Notes: generated by a model from the sequence alone, not told the origin. Shown: positions 1 through 9,715, counted from the stretch's first letter. The stretch is 64,000 nt of DNA from Lewinellaceae bacterium (GCA_020636105.1 JACJYL010000001.1:4216001-4280000), one strand, 5' to 3'. Numbers and translations: made by a program.

Positions 1-617
1 TAATTGTCTTCCCGGGCTTTTATGTGTAAAAAAGCCATTTTCCAGTATTCGGCTTCCTGGGATTTTGTGTCAACAATACTTACAATATACCCGTCGGTTT
101 TTCCGGAATTAAAAATGATACATCCTTTATCCAGTTTGTTGATATTGACACCGGTATCAAAGCCAATTTCAAATCCGTCTTCTTTCTCATCAACTTTGAG
201 GTAGGTGTCCTTGTTTTCTGTTTTAAACAAACCGATAGCATCCACCAATTCATCTTCCACCACACAATCCTTCAGCAATACCACATAAAATTCACCGCCG
301 TTTATTTTGGGGTGATTAGACTGTTCATAGAGGTGTCGGCCAATATTTTTTGATTGTTCCAAAAGGGTTTCCGGGTTTTCGAAAATCTTGGACGCATAAG
401 AAAAAACTTCGTTCAGTTCAATATCGGTGCTGTGGGCAAAGTTGTAAAATATTTCATTTTTGAAAGGACTCAGAAAGTATTTCAACAGCAGTTCTTTCAT
501 GAGTTCACTGCCCAGGTACAGCTCGTTTTCAGAAAAACGGGTGCCTTCCTCCCTTGCCTTATTACCAACCTTATGAACAAAGGTTTTATCTAATCTTACA
601 TTTGAAAAATCTATCAT
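1..617 (-). CDS. Nucleoid-associated protein (NdpA/YejK, NA37 family), 3' end cut by window
   Basis: I translated this frame by hand. It starts at an ATG at 617 and stays open for about 205 codons to the left window edge, so the C-terminal third or more is missing. It begins MIDFSNVRLDKTFVHKVGNK and contains KYFLSPFKNEIFYNFAHSTD, then LYEQSNHPKINGGEFYV, DAIGLFKTENKDTYLKV and EAEYWKMAFL, the order typical of the NA37 nucleoid-associated family (known from E. coli YejK). The family binds DNA or the nucleoid; its precise role in Bacteroidota is not established. It lies downstream of uvrA on the same strand, separated by a strong inverted repeat, so it may have its own promoter. Confidence 0.85.
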   Translation of the reverse strand, partial: MIDFSNVRLDKTFVHKVGNKAREEGTRFSENELYLGSELMKELLLKYFLSPFKNEIFYNFAHSTDIELNEVFSYASKIFENPETLLEQSKNIGRHLYEQSNHPKINGGEFYVVLLKDCVVEDELVDAIGLFKTENKDTYLKVDEKEDGFEIGFDTGVNINKLDKGCIIFNSGKTDGYIVSIVDTKSQEAEYWKMAFLHIKAREDN

Positions 618-638
618 TGCTGTTTTTACTTAATTTAC

Positions 639-688
639 CACATAGACACATAGCTATTTTTTTTCTATGTATTCTATGTGACTATGTG
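639..688. repeat. Inverted repeat with CACATAG arms between uvrA and the nucleoid-associated gene
   Basis: CACATAGACACATAG (639-653) pairs with CTATGTGACTATGTG (674-688), a 15-bp stem with one mismatch around a T-rich loop. Each arm is itself a double CACATAG unit. It lies just past the uvrA stop and could terminate that transcript. The doubled-unit structure also suggests a copy of a dispersed intergenic repeat. Confidence 0.75.
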
Positions 689-694
689 TTAAAA

Positions 695-3544
695 TTAAAG
701 TTCTAATTTCAAAAACCGTCCTGTATGGCTGGTTTTGTGTTTCGCCACCTGCTCAGGAGTGCCTTCACAAACGATGTTTCCTCCACCATTTCCACCCTCT
801 GGGCCGATATCGATGATGTGATCCGCCACCTTGATGACATCCATATTGTGCTCGATAACGATGATGGTGTTTCCCTTTTCAACCAGTTTGTTGAGTACGG
901 CCAGCAGGTGTCTAATGTCTTCAAAATGTAAACCGGTGGTTGGTTCATCGAGAATATAAATGGTATTGCCGGTATCTCTTTTCGACAACTCTTCGGCCAG
1001 TTTTACCCGTTGAGCTTCTCCGCCAGACAACGTGGTGGCCTGTTGGCCGAGGGTAATGTACCCGAGACCGACTTCGTTCAGCGTTTTGACTCTCCTGTAA
1101 ATTTTAGGTATGGCCTTGAAGAATTCCACCGCATCTTCAACGGTCATATCCAGCACATCACTGATTGATTTTCCTTTAAAAAGAACCTCCCTTGTTTCCC
1201 GATTGTAGCGGAGCCCCATACATTTTTCACAATGCACATAAACGTCTGGCAGGAAATTCATCTCGATTACCCTCATTCCCGAGCCCTGGCATTCTTCACA
1301 CCGGCCGCCTTTAACATTGAATGAAAACCTTCCTGGTTTATACCCCCGGATTTTTGCCTCAGGTAAATCGGAGAACAATTTCCGGATGTCGGTAAAAAGG
1401 CCGGTATAGGTGGCCGGGTTGGATCGCGGCGTTCTGCCGATGGGGGATTGATCAATTTCGATTACTTTGTCGAGGTGTTTAAGGCCTTTAATGGAGTCGA
1501 ATGGCAGAGGTTTCCCCAGGCTGTTATGAAACTCTTTTCTAAGGATGGGGTAAAGCGTCTCGTTGATGAGGGAAGATTTCCCACTGCCGGAAACTCCCGT
1601 GATACAACAAAATACCCCCAGGGGAATTTTTAGGGATACATTTTTCAGGTTATGCCCGGTAGATCCTTTGAGTTCCAAAAACTTCCCGTTGCCTTTGCGG
1701 CGTTTTTCCGGAATCTCAATGCGGATTTTATTGGTCAGGTAATCCGCGGTTAGGGTATGTACGTTTTTCAGGAAATCTTTTGGCTTTCCGGCGCCCACCA
1801 GTTCCCCTCCGTGTTTTCCTGCTCCTGGTCCCAGGTCGATGAGGTAATCAGAAGCCAGCATGATGTCCTTATCGTGTTCGACCACGAGCACGGAATTGCC
1901 AATGGAGGCTAATTCACGAAGGGCCTCTATGAGTTTCTGGTTGTCACGCTGATGCAAACCGATGCTGGGTTCGTCGAGAATATAGGTGATTCCCGTGAGC
2001 TGGGAACCAATTTGTGTGGCCAGCCGGATCCGTTGGGCTTCTCCTCCTGACAAGGTACGGGCCGGTCGGTCGAGGGCCAGGTAGTCCAGCCCTACATGTA
2101 ACAAAAAGGTCAGCCGGAAACGGATTTCCTTGAGGATTTCAGTGGCAATCACCAGCTGGCGCTCACTCAGGTGACCTTCGATTTCATTCATCCATTGGTT
2201 CAGGTCCGAAAGGTCCATGGCCGCGAGGTCGGCAATATTTTTTTCATTGAGTTTGAAATGGAGGGCTTCCTGTTTCAGTCGTTGTCCCTGGCATTCCGGG
2301 CAAATGTCGATGGTCATGAATTCTTCGGCCCAACCCCGTATTTTTTCAGAAGTAGAATCTTTGTACCAATGCGTCAACATTTTGATCAGGCCCTCATGGG
2401 CAAGATCATAAGAGTAGTCATTGGTGGGGTTGACGGCAATTTTAAAGCTTTCGTCTCCTCCTTCCAGGATAGTTTTCAAAGCCTCCTTCGGGAGATCTTT
2501 GAGGGGGGTTGAAAAACTGAATTTGTATTTTTTGGCTATAGCCCGCAATTGTTTGAACGTGAGATTGTCTCTAACCTCTCCAAAGGGAACGATAGCGCTA
2601 TCATTGATGCTTTTGGAATAATCAGGAATGACTTTTTCCATGTCCACGGCATTTACTTGCCCCAATCCTTTACACGTTGGACAATAACCATAGGGCGAGT
2701 TAAAGGAAAAGCTGTTGGGAGAGGGCTCATCATAGGAGATGCCTGACGTTGGATCCATCAGGTGTTTGCTGAAAGTAGCGACTTCCTCCGTATCAAAATC
2801 CATCACCAGCAACAATCCATTGCCCATTTTCAGGGCAGCATCCAATGATTCATTAAAGCGGTCGTTGTGTTTGGGACCAATGGTTAACCGGTCCACTACC
2901 ACCTCAATGTCGTGAACCTTGTATCGGTCAACCTGTAAATTAGGGGTGATTTCGATGATTTCTCCATCCACCCTGACCCGTGAATATCCTTGTTTTCGGG
3001 TGTACTCGAAAAGCTCCCGGTAATGGCCTTTACGCCCTTTTACCAGGGGGGCGAGCAAGGCGATCTTGCGCCCGGCATATTGGGTCAGGATATGATCCTT
3101 CATCTGGGCTTCGGTATACTTGATCATTTTCTCCCCCGTTATGTAGGAATAGGCCTCACCGGCCCTGGCAAACAATAACCTCAGGAAGTCGTAAACCTCC
3201 GTCACAGTACCCACCGTTGATCTCGGGTTCCGGCCTGTAGTCTTTTGTTCGATGGAGATTACCGGGCTAAGTCCCGAAATATGCTCTACATCCGGGCGTT
3301 CCATTTCACCGATAAATTGACGGGCGTAAGCGGAGAAGGTTTCCATATAACGACGCTGTCCTTCGGCGAAAATCGTATCAAAAGCCAGGGAGGATTTCCC
3401 ACTACCGCTGATTCCAGTGATGACCACCAGCTGGTTGCGGGGAATTTGCAGATCAATGTCCTTGAGGTTATGCACACGGGCACCGATGACTTCGATGAAA
3501 TCTTCAGAAAAAGAGTTTGGATCAGATGGATTATTATTAGTCAT
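695..3544 (-). CDS. uvrA: Excinuclease ABC subunit UvrA
   Basis: This is the damage-recognition ATPase of nucleotide excision repair; it loads UvrB on damaged DNA in the cytoplasm. Two ABC modules are visible: Walker A GISGSGKSS near residue 44 and GVSGSGKSS in the second half, two LSGGEAQR signatures, and Walker B/D-loop YILDEPSIGLH and YILDEPTTGLH. The C-terminal zinc finger is intact (CEEC, then CEKC about 20 residues later). The N-terminal zinc module keeps only its second pair (CPTC); the first pair is replaced by DPTS. I chose the ATG at 3544 (949 aa, starting MTNNNPSDP) because the 12 codons upstream begin with TTG. A possible -7 element lies at 3613-3620. Confidence 0.97.
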   Translation of the reverse strand: MTNNNPSDPNSFSEDFIEVIGARVHNLKDIDLQIPRNQLVVITGISGSGKSSLAFDTIFAEGQRRYMETFSAYARQFIGEMERPDVEHISGLSPVISIEQKTTGRNPRSTVGTVTEVYDFLRLLFARAGEAYSYITGEKMIKYTEAQMKDHILTQYAGRKIALLAPLVKGRKGHYRELFEYTRKQGYSRVRVDGEIIEITPNLQVDRYKVHDIEVVVDRLTIGPKHNDRFNESLDAALKMGNGLLLVMDFDTEEVATFSKHLMDPTSGISYDEPSPNSFSFNSPYGYCPTCKGLGQVNAVDMEKVIPDYSKSINDSAIVPFGEVRDNLTFKQLRAIAKKYKFSFSTPLKDLPKEALKTILEGGDESFKIAVNPTNDYSYDLAHEGLIKMLTHWYKDSTSEKIRGWAEEFMTIDICPECQGQRLKQEALHFKLNEKNIADLAAMDLSDLNQWMNEIEGHLSERQLVIATEILKEIRFRLTFLLHVGLDYLALDRPARTLSGGEAQRIRLATQIGSQLTGITYILDEPSIGLHQRDNQKLIEALRELASIGNSVLVVEHDKDIMLASDYLIDLGPGAGKHGGELVGAGKPKDFLKNVHTLTADYLTNKIRIEIPEKRRKGNGKFLELKGSTGHNLKNVSLKIPLGVFCCITGVSGSGKSSLINETLYPILRKEFHNSLGKPLPFDSIKGLKHLDKVIEIDQSPIGRTPRSNPATYTGLFTDIRKLFSDLPEAKIRGYKPGRFSFNVKGGRCEECQGSGMRVIEMNFLPDVYVHCEKCMGLRYNRETREVLFKGKSISDVLDMTVEDAVEFFKAIPKIYRRVKTLNEVGLGYITLGQQATTLSGGEAQRVKLAEELSKRDTGNTIYILDEPTTGLHFEDIRHLLAVLNKLVEKGNTIIVIEHNMDVIKVADHIIDIGPEGGNGGGNIVCEGTPEQVAKHKTSHTGRFLKLEL

Positions 3545-3612
3545 GGACGCCTGAATGTTTATTCCTGAACAACTTGCCAAAGCAGCTTGTTTTATGATTG
3601 TAGCTCAAACCG

Positions 3613-3620
3613 CAAAAATA
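3613..3620 (-). promoter_or_regulatory. Possible -7 promoter element for uvrA
   Basis: Read on the minus strand this is TATTTTTG, a match to the Bacteroidota -7 consensus TAnnTTTG, about 70 nt before the uvrA start. I see no TTG at the expected -33 distance, so this is a partial match only. Confidence 0.35.
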
Positions 3621-3782
3621 GCAATTTTTTGTTTGAAATTATACTTTCCATTTTTTGTCTTCAGGCATACCTATTGCTTTTTGGGAGATGCTTTTAAAGC
3701 ATGTTTGTTTTATTTTTCGTAATTTGAAAATGCTTGCCTGTTTTTTAAAATGGGCCTTAAAGGGCAGGGAAATATCAGAGGT

Positions 3783-5930
3783 ATGCGATTAAAACAATTG
3801 ACCATCGGTTTGTGGTTGTGGTGGAGTTTAACCCAACTTTCTGCCCAGGTGCCCTTTACCTGCCAGGGTCAGTATTTTCTCAGTTTATCCCCAACGGTGA
3901 CCAGTAATTCAGGACTTTACCTGGTGGAAATCGATCCGGTTTCGGGCAATACTGTTTTTAACACGATAACCACCTCGGTGGGCGCTACAGTCAATGCAAT
4001 GGGGTATCGAAGTACCGATAATTTCATCTATGGAGTCAATCCTCAAACATTGACTCTCTATCGGGTCGGGGCTGATGGGATTGCTCAAAATCTTGGGGTT
4101 CCCCAGGGGATTATTACCAACGGGTTCGCCTATTATGCCGGGGATGTTACGCCGGATGGGAATTATCTCGTTCTACTCGGGCAGGCTACCGCCAATAATA
4201 TTTCCGGGTACCTGGCCTTTGTGGACCTCACCGATCCCGATTATCAAGTGACTTCTTTGAGTCTGATCAACCCTCTTTCCGGGATATATGACATTGCCTT
4301 TGATCCATACACCGGAGAATTGTACGGTTTTAGTACTGGTGATGCCAGGTTGGTGAAAATCGATCCGGCTACGGCCACCATTACAAGCGGATTCCCGATG
4401 CAACCCCAGGTAAACCAGCTTGGTGCTATTTTTTTTGATGTGTCGGGCAATTTGTTTGGTTATGGCGCCATCAACGGACAACCCACTTTGGTGTCGATCA
4501 ATAAAAATACAGGCATCATGACCTCGGTGGCGAATGGCCCCCCTTCCGGTGGGGAAGACGGTTGTTCCTGTCCTTATACCATTGAACTGAAAAAAACCGT
4601 TTCGACCGATATTGCCTTGCCCTGCACTGAAGTGATCTATACCTTCGTGATATTCAATGGTTCGGGCATTCTGCAAACCGGCCTTCAGCTGACGGATATC
4701 CTGCCGGAAAATTTTACCGTACTGGAGATCCTTTCCAATCCTTTTGGAGGCATTGAAACGATCAGCGGACATGCTTTTGATATCAATAATATGAGTGTGC
4801 CTCCTGGAATAGACAGCATCCATGTTTTGGTTGAAATTGGTCAGAATGCCCTGGGATTGTATCAGAACCAGGCTGTATTGACCGGACTGCCCTCGTCGTT
4901 GGGTGATTTTACCTATTCCGACTACCCAAACACACTTATCACTCCGGACAGTACGCCCATACAGATTAACCCACTCGACATCACTTTTATTGAAGAGGAG
5001 TACATGATTTGTCCCGGAGATTTTGAAGTGATCGATGCCAGTTTGTACGGGGTGACTTACTTGTGGGAAGATGGTACAGATGTGCCTATCCGGGTATTGG
5101 ATACGCCCGGGGATTATTCCGTTACCGTTACCTCCGGTTGTGACCAGGTGGTAGCGAATATTATAGTAACCACGGAGCTCGTTTATTCCTATCTGGAAGA
5201 GCAATATTACCTTTGCGAAGGAATCCCTATCCTGCTAGACGTAAATTCTTTTGGAAATATTATTCAGTGGGAAGACGGGGCTGTTTCACCACAGCGAGAG
5301 ATCGAAGCTGCTGGAACCTATGCGGTAACGGTTTACGACGGTTGTGAAGTGACGGTCATTGATTATGAAGTTTTATCGGAAGATTTTTTTGTAAATATCC
5401 TTCCTGAATTCATTCAAATTGAACTGGGATCGTTCACCCCTTTAAACGCTATATTTTCAGCGGAAGGGGCAATGGTAAGCTTTGAATGGATCGATCCATT
5501 GAGTAACAGCTTGTCCTGTTATGATTGCCTTTCCCCCATTTCAAGCCCCTTTGATGATGTGGAATATACTTTGATCATGTCGGTGGAAAACGGATGTATT
5601 TACCAGGATTCGGTGGTGGTGGAAGTTAAAAAAGATCGGGCGATTTATATTCCCAATGCCATCAGTCCGAATGGCGATGGCGTAAATGAATATTTTTACG
5701 TACAGAGCAAACGCAATAATGTAGTGGTAAATAAAATGAGCATTTTTGACCGCTGGGGTAACCTCGTATTTAAAACAGAAAACGTTCCTGTTAACCAGGA
5801 GCGTAGCGGATGGGATGCGAAATTTAAGGGAGAACCCGTTCAAAGTGGGGTTTTCGTTTACCTGGTCGAACTGGAATTCATTGACGGTTTCGTCCTGATG
5901 AAGCAAGGAGATGTGACGGTGATCCGGTAA
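3783..5930 (+). CDS. Secreted protein with type B T9SS C-terminal (CHU_C) domain
   Basis: About 715 residues, exported by Sec and then T9SS. The start at 3783 gives a compact signal peptide (MRLKQLTIGLWLWWSLTQL, then SAQ); an in-frame ATG at 3750 would add 11 residues. The N-terminal 250 residues look like a propeller-type repeat region (LYLVEIDPVSGNT, YRVGADG, DPYTGELYGF, LVKIDPATATI). A DUF11-like domain follows (LQLTDILPENFTVLEIL), then two Ig-like segments with YLWEDG/IQWEDG repeats. The last 90 residues form the gliding-motility-associated sorting domain: IPNAISPNGDGVNEYF, FDRWGNLVF, GWDAKFKGEPVQSGVFVYL. It is a surface or secreted protein of unknown target. Confidence 0.9.
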   Translation: MRLKQLTIGLWLWWSLTQLSAQVPFTCQGQYFLSLSPTVTSNSGLYLVEIDPVSGNTVFNTITTSVGATVNAMGYRSTDNFIYGVNPQTLTLYRVGADGIAQNLGVPQGIITNGFAYYAGDVTPDGNYLVLLGQATANNISGYLAFVDLTDPDYQVTSLSLINPLSGIYDIAFDPYTGELYGFSTGDARLVKIDPATATITSGFPMQPQVNQLGAIFFDVSGNLFGYGAINGQPTLVSINKNTGIMTSVANGPPSGGEDGCSCPYTIELKKTVSTDIALPCTEVIYTFVIFNGSGILQTGLQLTDILPENFTVLEILSNPFGGIETISGHAFDINNMSVPPGIDSIHVLVEIGQNALGLYQNQAVLTGLPSSLGDFTYSDYPNTLITPDSTPIQINPLDITFIEEEYMICPGDFEVIDASLYGVTYLWEDGTDVPIRVLDTPGDYSVTVTSGCDQVVANIIVTTELVYSYLEEQYYLCEGIPILLDVNSFGNIIQWEDGAVSPQREIEAAGTYAVTVYDGCEVTVIDYEVLSEDFFVNILPEFIQIELGSFTPLNAIFSAEGAMVSFEWIDPLSNSLSCYDCLSPISSPFDDVEYTLIMSVENGCIYQDSVVVEVKKDRAIYIPNAISPNGDGVNEYFYVQSKRNNVVVNKMSIFDRWGNLVFKTENVPVNQERSGWDAKFKGEPVQSGVFVYLVELEFIDGFVLMKQGDVTVIR

Positions 5931-5971
5931 ACTGGTTCCTGGTTATCGATAACCAGCAACCAGCAACCAGT
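5931..5971. terminator. Nested inverted repeat between convergent genes
   Basis: A perfect 18-bp palindrome, CTGGTTATCGATAACCAG (5939-5956), sits inside an outer pair ACTGGTT (5931-5937) and AACCAGT (5965-5971); AACCAGC is also directly repeated. It lies exactly between two convergent stop codons, so a bidirectional terminator is the simplest reading. It lacks a clear T-run. Confidence 0.5.
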
Positions 5972-5973
5972 TC

Positions 5974-8406
5974 CTAGTCTTCCAGATCTAAAGCCTGATC
6001 AATCCTGGAAAGCATATCCAGATAATGGAATTTTGTCGATTCATCCGATACCTTTTTGCCGTTTTTCGCCAGGTTGGTCCTCAGCTTCATCAGGGAACCT
6101 TTGGCCACGGATTTTATATCGGTGGCATCGCTATTGCCTTTGTCGTCTTCGAGTAATTTAAAAAGCATTTCCACATGAGCTTTTTGCAGGTTACGGCGAT
6201 AGACATCCACTGGCCCGGGGGTGCTCAGTTCTGACCAGATGCCATTTTGAACCTCCGAAAATAAGTCGGTCAGTTTATAGCTGTTTTTGTCCATGGCTTC
6301 TCCTTCGATCAATCGCTTCATACGGTCGGCTTCAAAAAGTCCGTTCAGCGTTGACTTTTGCAGGCCGTTAATTCGGTCGATAATGCTTGCTCCGCCGATG
6401 CGTTGCAGGATATCCCGGTCAATGAGCCAACTCGGAGTGCGGAAAAGTTGATCGTTGATGAACCTTACGGCCTCCCTTTGCCGTTTGGCGGGTACTGGAG
6501 TAAAGACAACGCCTTCTTCATCGGCGGTTTTCCGGAATTCATACACACCGCCGACATTGGTTCTAACATGGCGCATGTACCGGCCCAACTGGCTGTAAAC
6601 ATTTTCGTACATCTCGCTGAGCTGATCGTAATCCTTGCCTTCCTGCTTCGACCATTTTATCAGTTCGGGCAGGATACGTTTTAAATTGTTGATCCCCATT
6701 TGGCTGGCGTAAACCGCATCATCGCCGAGATCTTCCGTCTGTGAACTTGGATCATCAGGGTTACCCCGCTGTTGTCCGTAACGGTATTCCGGATTCCCTG
6801 CTTTTTCTTTTACCCATTGGTTGAGGGTAGCCGCCTCGTCATCCGGTTTTTCCACATTGGGCAGAAGTTTATAACCGTAATAGATGGCCCAGTCATCATA
6901 AGTTCCGATGCCGGGATAAAAATTGGTGACCCCGTCTTCCGGCTGGGCTATGTAGTTAAAACGGGCATAATCCATGATAGAAGGTGCCGTGCCGTGGGTA
7001 GCGGTGAAAGTCTTGCTGCGCAAAGAATCAACAGGATAAGCAACGGAAGAACCCATATTGTGAGGCAATCCGAGGGTGTGTCCCACTTCATGTGCCGCTA
7101 CAAACCGGATCAGTTGTCCCATTACCTCATCGTCAAAGTCGACTCCCCGGGCAGCCGGGTTACAGGCCGCTGTTTGCATCATAAACCAGTTGCGCAACAA
7201 ACTCATCACATTGTGATACCAGATGATATCACTTTCGATGATCTCACCGGTCCGGGGGTCATGTACGTGTGGGCCCATGGCATTTTGGATGTCGGTAGTG
7301 ACGTATCGTAATACAGAGTACCGGACATCTTCCGGACTCCAGTCAGGATTTTCTTCTTTGGTAGGGGCCTCCATGCCCATGATGGCATTTTTAAAACCTG
7401 CCTTTTCAAAGCTGGGTTGCCAGTCGTTGATCCCCTGGATCAGGTAAGGAATCCATTTTTTCGGGGTAGCCGGATCGATGTAATAGATGATGGGTTTAAC
7501 CGGTTCCACGATTTCTCCACGAAAATAAGCTGCCGGATCTTTTGGCTCCAGGCGCCATTTGGTGATGTATCGGCGGGTGGCGGCCCTTTGCTCTTCTGAT
7601 CCGTAATCGATTTGCTGAAAGGAGAAGTATCCCACCCGGGCATCGTAATATCTGGGGATCATAGGTTTTGCCGGCAGGCGCACGAAAGACTGGTTCATGC
7701 CAACGGACAAGGTTTGTGTAATCTGGTTATCCGGTAATTTTTTGCCTTTGTAAGTCAACACGTGGCGCACCTCTACATTGTCGGGAAAGGCTTTCATGTA
7801 TTCGACAAAACTTCTGGTTTTATCGAGTCCGCTGATCTCAAAATCTTTTCGTTCCGAACTCGATAGTGCACCGATCATTTCCACATCATCACTAAAAAAA
7901 GGTGTTACTTCGATCACATAGGAAGTGCTGTCTTTGGAGATGGCTTTGATGTCAAATACCTCGATTACCGGTTCGAAATTATTGTTTTTCACCGATTGGT
8001 AAACTGGTTTTTCAAAGTCTGCCACACTATTGTACGACACCGACCTCAAAAGGATTTTGTTGTCTTTTTTTTGCCAGCGGATCACCTGCTGTGGCCTGGA
8101 ACGCATCCCGGCGCCACCGAAATTCAGGTTTTTGACATGGCCGGAGATGCGGCTCACTACAAGTATTTCTTCTTCCAGGATATCGTCAGAAAGTTCGAAG
8201 TAATATTTCCCTTCGACTTTATGAATATCGAACAATCCTTTCTGGCTGACGGCTTTGTCCGTTATCAGTTCATCGTAGGGGTGTTTTTTCTCTTTCTTTT
8301 CTTCTTCTTTTTTAGGCTCGTCCTGGGCGACCACGAAACTGGGCAGGAAGAACAAAAAAATGAAAAGCGTTGTGAATGTTTTCAGGGAATAGGTATTGTT
8401 TTTCAT
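5974..8406 (-). CDS. Secreted zinc metalloprotease, DUF5117/DUF5118/Met-zincin type
   Basis: 810 residues with a signal peptide (hydrophobic stretch about 10-27, ending VVAQ) followed by a highly charged Lys/Glu linker. The extended zinc motif HEVGHTLGLPH is at about 439-449, and a Met-turn SIMDYARF follows some 30 residues later, as in metzincins. The architecture, with an N-terminal DUF5118/DUF5117 region and a C-terminal zincin, matches a large Bacteroidota family of periplasmic or outer-membrane-associated metalloproteases whose substrates are mostly unknown. It is monocistronic, convergent with the T9SS gene. Confidence 0.9.
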   Translation of the reverse strand: MKNNTYSLKTFTTLFIFLFFLPSFVVAQDEPKKEEEKKEKKHPYDELITDKAVSQKGLFDIHKVEGKYYFELSDDILEEEILVVSRISGHVKNLNFGGAGMRSRPQQVIRWQKKDNKILLRSVSYNSVADFEKPVYQSVKNNNFEPVIEVFDIKAISKDSTSYVIEVTPFFSDDVEMIGALSSSERKDFEISGLDKTRSFVEYMKAFPDNVEVRHVLTYKGKKLPDNQITQTLSVGMNQSFVRLPAKPMIPRYYDARVGYFSFQQIDYGSEEQRAATRRYITKWRLEPKDPAAYFRGEIVEPVKPIIYYIDPATPKKWIPYLIQGINDWQPSFEKAGFKNAIMGMEAPTKEENPDWSPEDVRYSVLRYVTTDIQNAMGPHVHDPRTGEIIESDIIWYHNVMSLLRNWFMMQTAACNPAARGVDFDDEVMGQLIRFVAAHEVGHTLGLPHNMGSSVAYPVDSLRSKTFTATHGTAPSIMDYARFNYIAQPEDGVTNFYPGIGTYDDWAIYYGYKLLPNVEKPDDEAATLNQWVKEKAGNPEYRYGQQRGNPDDPSSQTEDLGDDAVYASQMGINNLKRILPELIKWSKQEGKDYDQLSEMYENVYSQLGRYMRHVRTNVGGVYEFRKTADEEGVVFTPVPAKRQREAVRFINDQLFRTPSWLIDRDILQRIGGASIIDRINGLQKSTLNGLFEADRMKRLIEGEAMDKNSYKLTDLFSEVQNGIWSELSTPGPVDVYRRNLQKAHVEMLFKLLEDDKGNSDATDIKSVAKGSLMKLRTNLAKNGKKVSDESTKFHYLDMLSRIDQALDLED

Positions 8407-8600
8407 GATTATGTAGGTTAATTTTTTACTTTATCCAAGATCACAAAGTATCACATCATTTTCCTCCCAGTCTTTTTTAATATATCAAATTTTATTGCTT
8501 AGAGTTGCGAATTTGACAACCGGTATAAGGTGAAAATAATTCTCATTTTTAAATGTAAAAAAGAATATTAGGGTTTGATTCTGAAAGCATTTGTTATGTA

Positions 8601-8945
8601 TTATTGATTGCCTTCGATTATTTCGGATATTTTCATTTTGAGATCCTCCAGATTGTTTTCAATAATTGACCAAAGAATTTCGATATCTATCCCAAAATAT
8701 TCATGTACAATACGATTTCGAAAGCCAATTATCCTTTTCCATTGAACAGTTTGGTATTCTTTTTGAATTTCATGAGATAATCTATTGGCGGCTTCTCCGA
8801 TTATTTCAAAATTCCTCACCACCGCATCTAATCTCATGTCATCTTCCTTAAAATCATCTTTCGAGAGGTTCTTTGTATATTTTTGGATCTTATCGATGCT
8901 TTCAATAATATCCTCAAGTAAAAATTTATCAGAACGTTTAGACAT
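8601..8945 (-). CDS. hepT: HepT-like RNase toxin (DUF86/HEPN)
   Basis: 114 residues, helical, with the HEPN ribonuclease motif R-x4-H-x-Y seen as RNRIVHEY. It is the toxin of an MntA-HepT module: HepT cleaves RNA and, in characterised pairs, MntA silences it by adding AMP to the conserved Tyr. The gene overlaps the upstream mntA by 8 nt, implying translational coupling. The pair is markedly more AT-rich than the flanking genes, consistent with horizontal acquisition. Confidence 0.88.
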   Translation of the reverse strand: MSKRSDKFLLEDIIESIDKIQKYTKNLSKDDFKEDDMRLDAVVRNFEIIGEAANRLSHEIQKEYQTVQWKRIIGFRNRIVHEYFGIDIEILWSIIENNLEDLKMKISEIIEGNQ

Positions 8946-9243
8946 ACTCTAAATCCGGTTTTATGAATTGATAGTATTTTTCTTTTACTCCATTCCTGGA
9001 AACTAAATCTACTTTTTTATGTAAAATGGCCTCTAATTCTTCTGCAAGGTCAATAAATTCTATGCCGATATTTCGATTGAAATCAACCAATATGTCAATA
9101 TCACTGGTTTCATTAAAATCGTTACGACTCACAGAACCAAAAATTGCCAATTCCTTGATGCTATATTTTTTGAACAACCTAGTTTTGTTTTTTCTAAGTT
9201 GATCAATAAATTCTTGTTTATATATTTTATTCGTTACATCCAT
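8938..9243 (-). CDS. mntA: MntA-like nucleotidyltransferase antitoxin
   Basis: 101 residues with the minimal nucleotidyltransferase signature G-S-x10-D-x-D (GSVSRNDFNETSDID) and the later conserved DL near KKVDLVSRNG. It is the antitoxin of the MntA-HepT pair, expected to AMPylate HepT. It is transcribed first and overlaps hepT by 8 nt. The lack of a larger RNA-binding domain separates it from poly(A) polymerases. Confidence 0.88.
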   Translation of the reverse strand: MDVTNKIYKQEFIDQLRKNKTRLFKKYSIKELAIFGSVSRNDFNETSDIDILVDFNRNIGIEFIDLAEELEAILHKKVDLVSRNGVKEKYYQFIKPDLEYV

Positions 9244-9418
9244 GGTTCTGGATTTTTTTAACCTTAAAAGATTACCAAATGACTAATCTCAAAGAGAATT
9301 AGACCTAAAAATACATTTGTTATAAACCAAAACAAACATGACACACACTTTTGTTCATTATTCAAAATATATAATTATTAAGCCCCCTTTGGGTACACCT
9401 AATATATTCTAACCTCAG

Positions 9419-9715
9419 TTACTTCTTTTTAAATTTATACAGCCGCACACTTCCTTCTTCCTCATACCCGTCAAACACCCATCCTTTGGTATTGAGGATA
9501 GCCTCGCCAATAACGCCAACGGCCAGGTCACGTTTGGCCGGTTTGCCATAGACGAGGACTTCTTCGCCCAGGGCAAGCCTGAATTCCCTGATATCTCCAC
9601 CAAAAGCTTCAATATACATAACGGCATCTTCGGTAGATTCGACCGCCTGGATGTGTTGCGGTATTTTTTCGCCACAGGCAAAAAACAGGAGGGCAATAAA
9701 AAATAATTTTTTCAT
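9419..9715 (-). CDS. Small putative lipoprotein, unknown function
   Basis: 98 residues. A short hydrophobic leader, MKKLFFIALLFFACGE, contains a cysteine at 14 that could be a lipidation site, although the lipobox (FFAC) is loose. The mature part is about 80 residues, rich in beta-forming stretches and Lys at the end (YKFKKK). I do not recognise the family. It lies 21 nt after the PqiA-like gene, probably in the same transcript, which suggests an envelope role. Confidence 0.7.
   Translation of the reverse strand: MKKLFFIALLFFACGEKIPQHIQAVESTEDAVMYIEAFGGDIREFRLALGEEVLVYGKPAKRDLAVGVIGEAILNTKGWVFDGYEEEGSVRLYKFKKK

Noticed and set aside
4173..5204. 343-codon open frame on the minus strand
   Set aside because: It lies wholly inside the T9SS type B protein gene on the other strand, has no family features and has odd composition for a protein.
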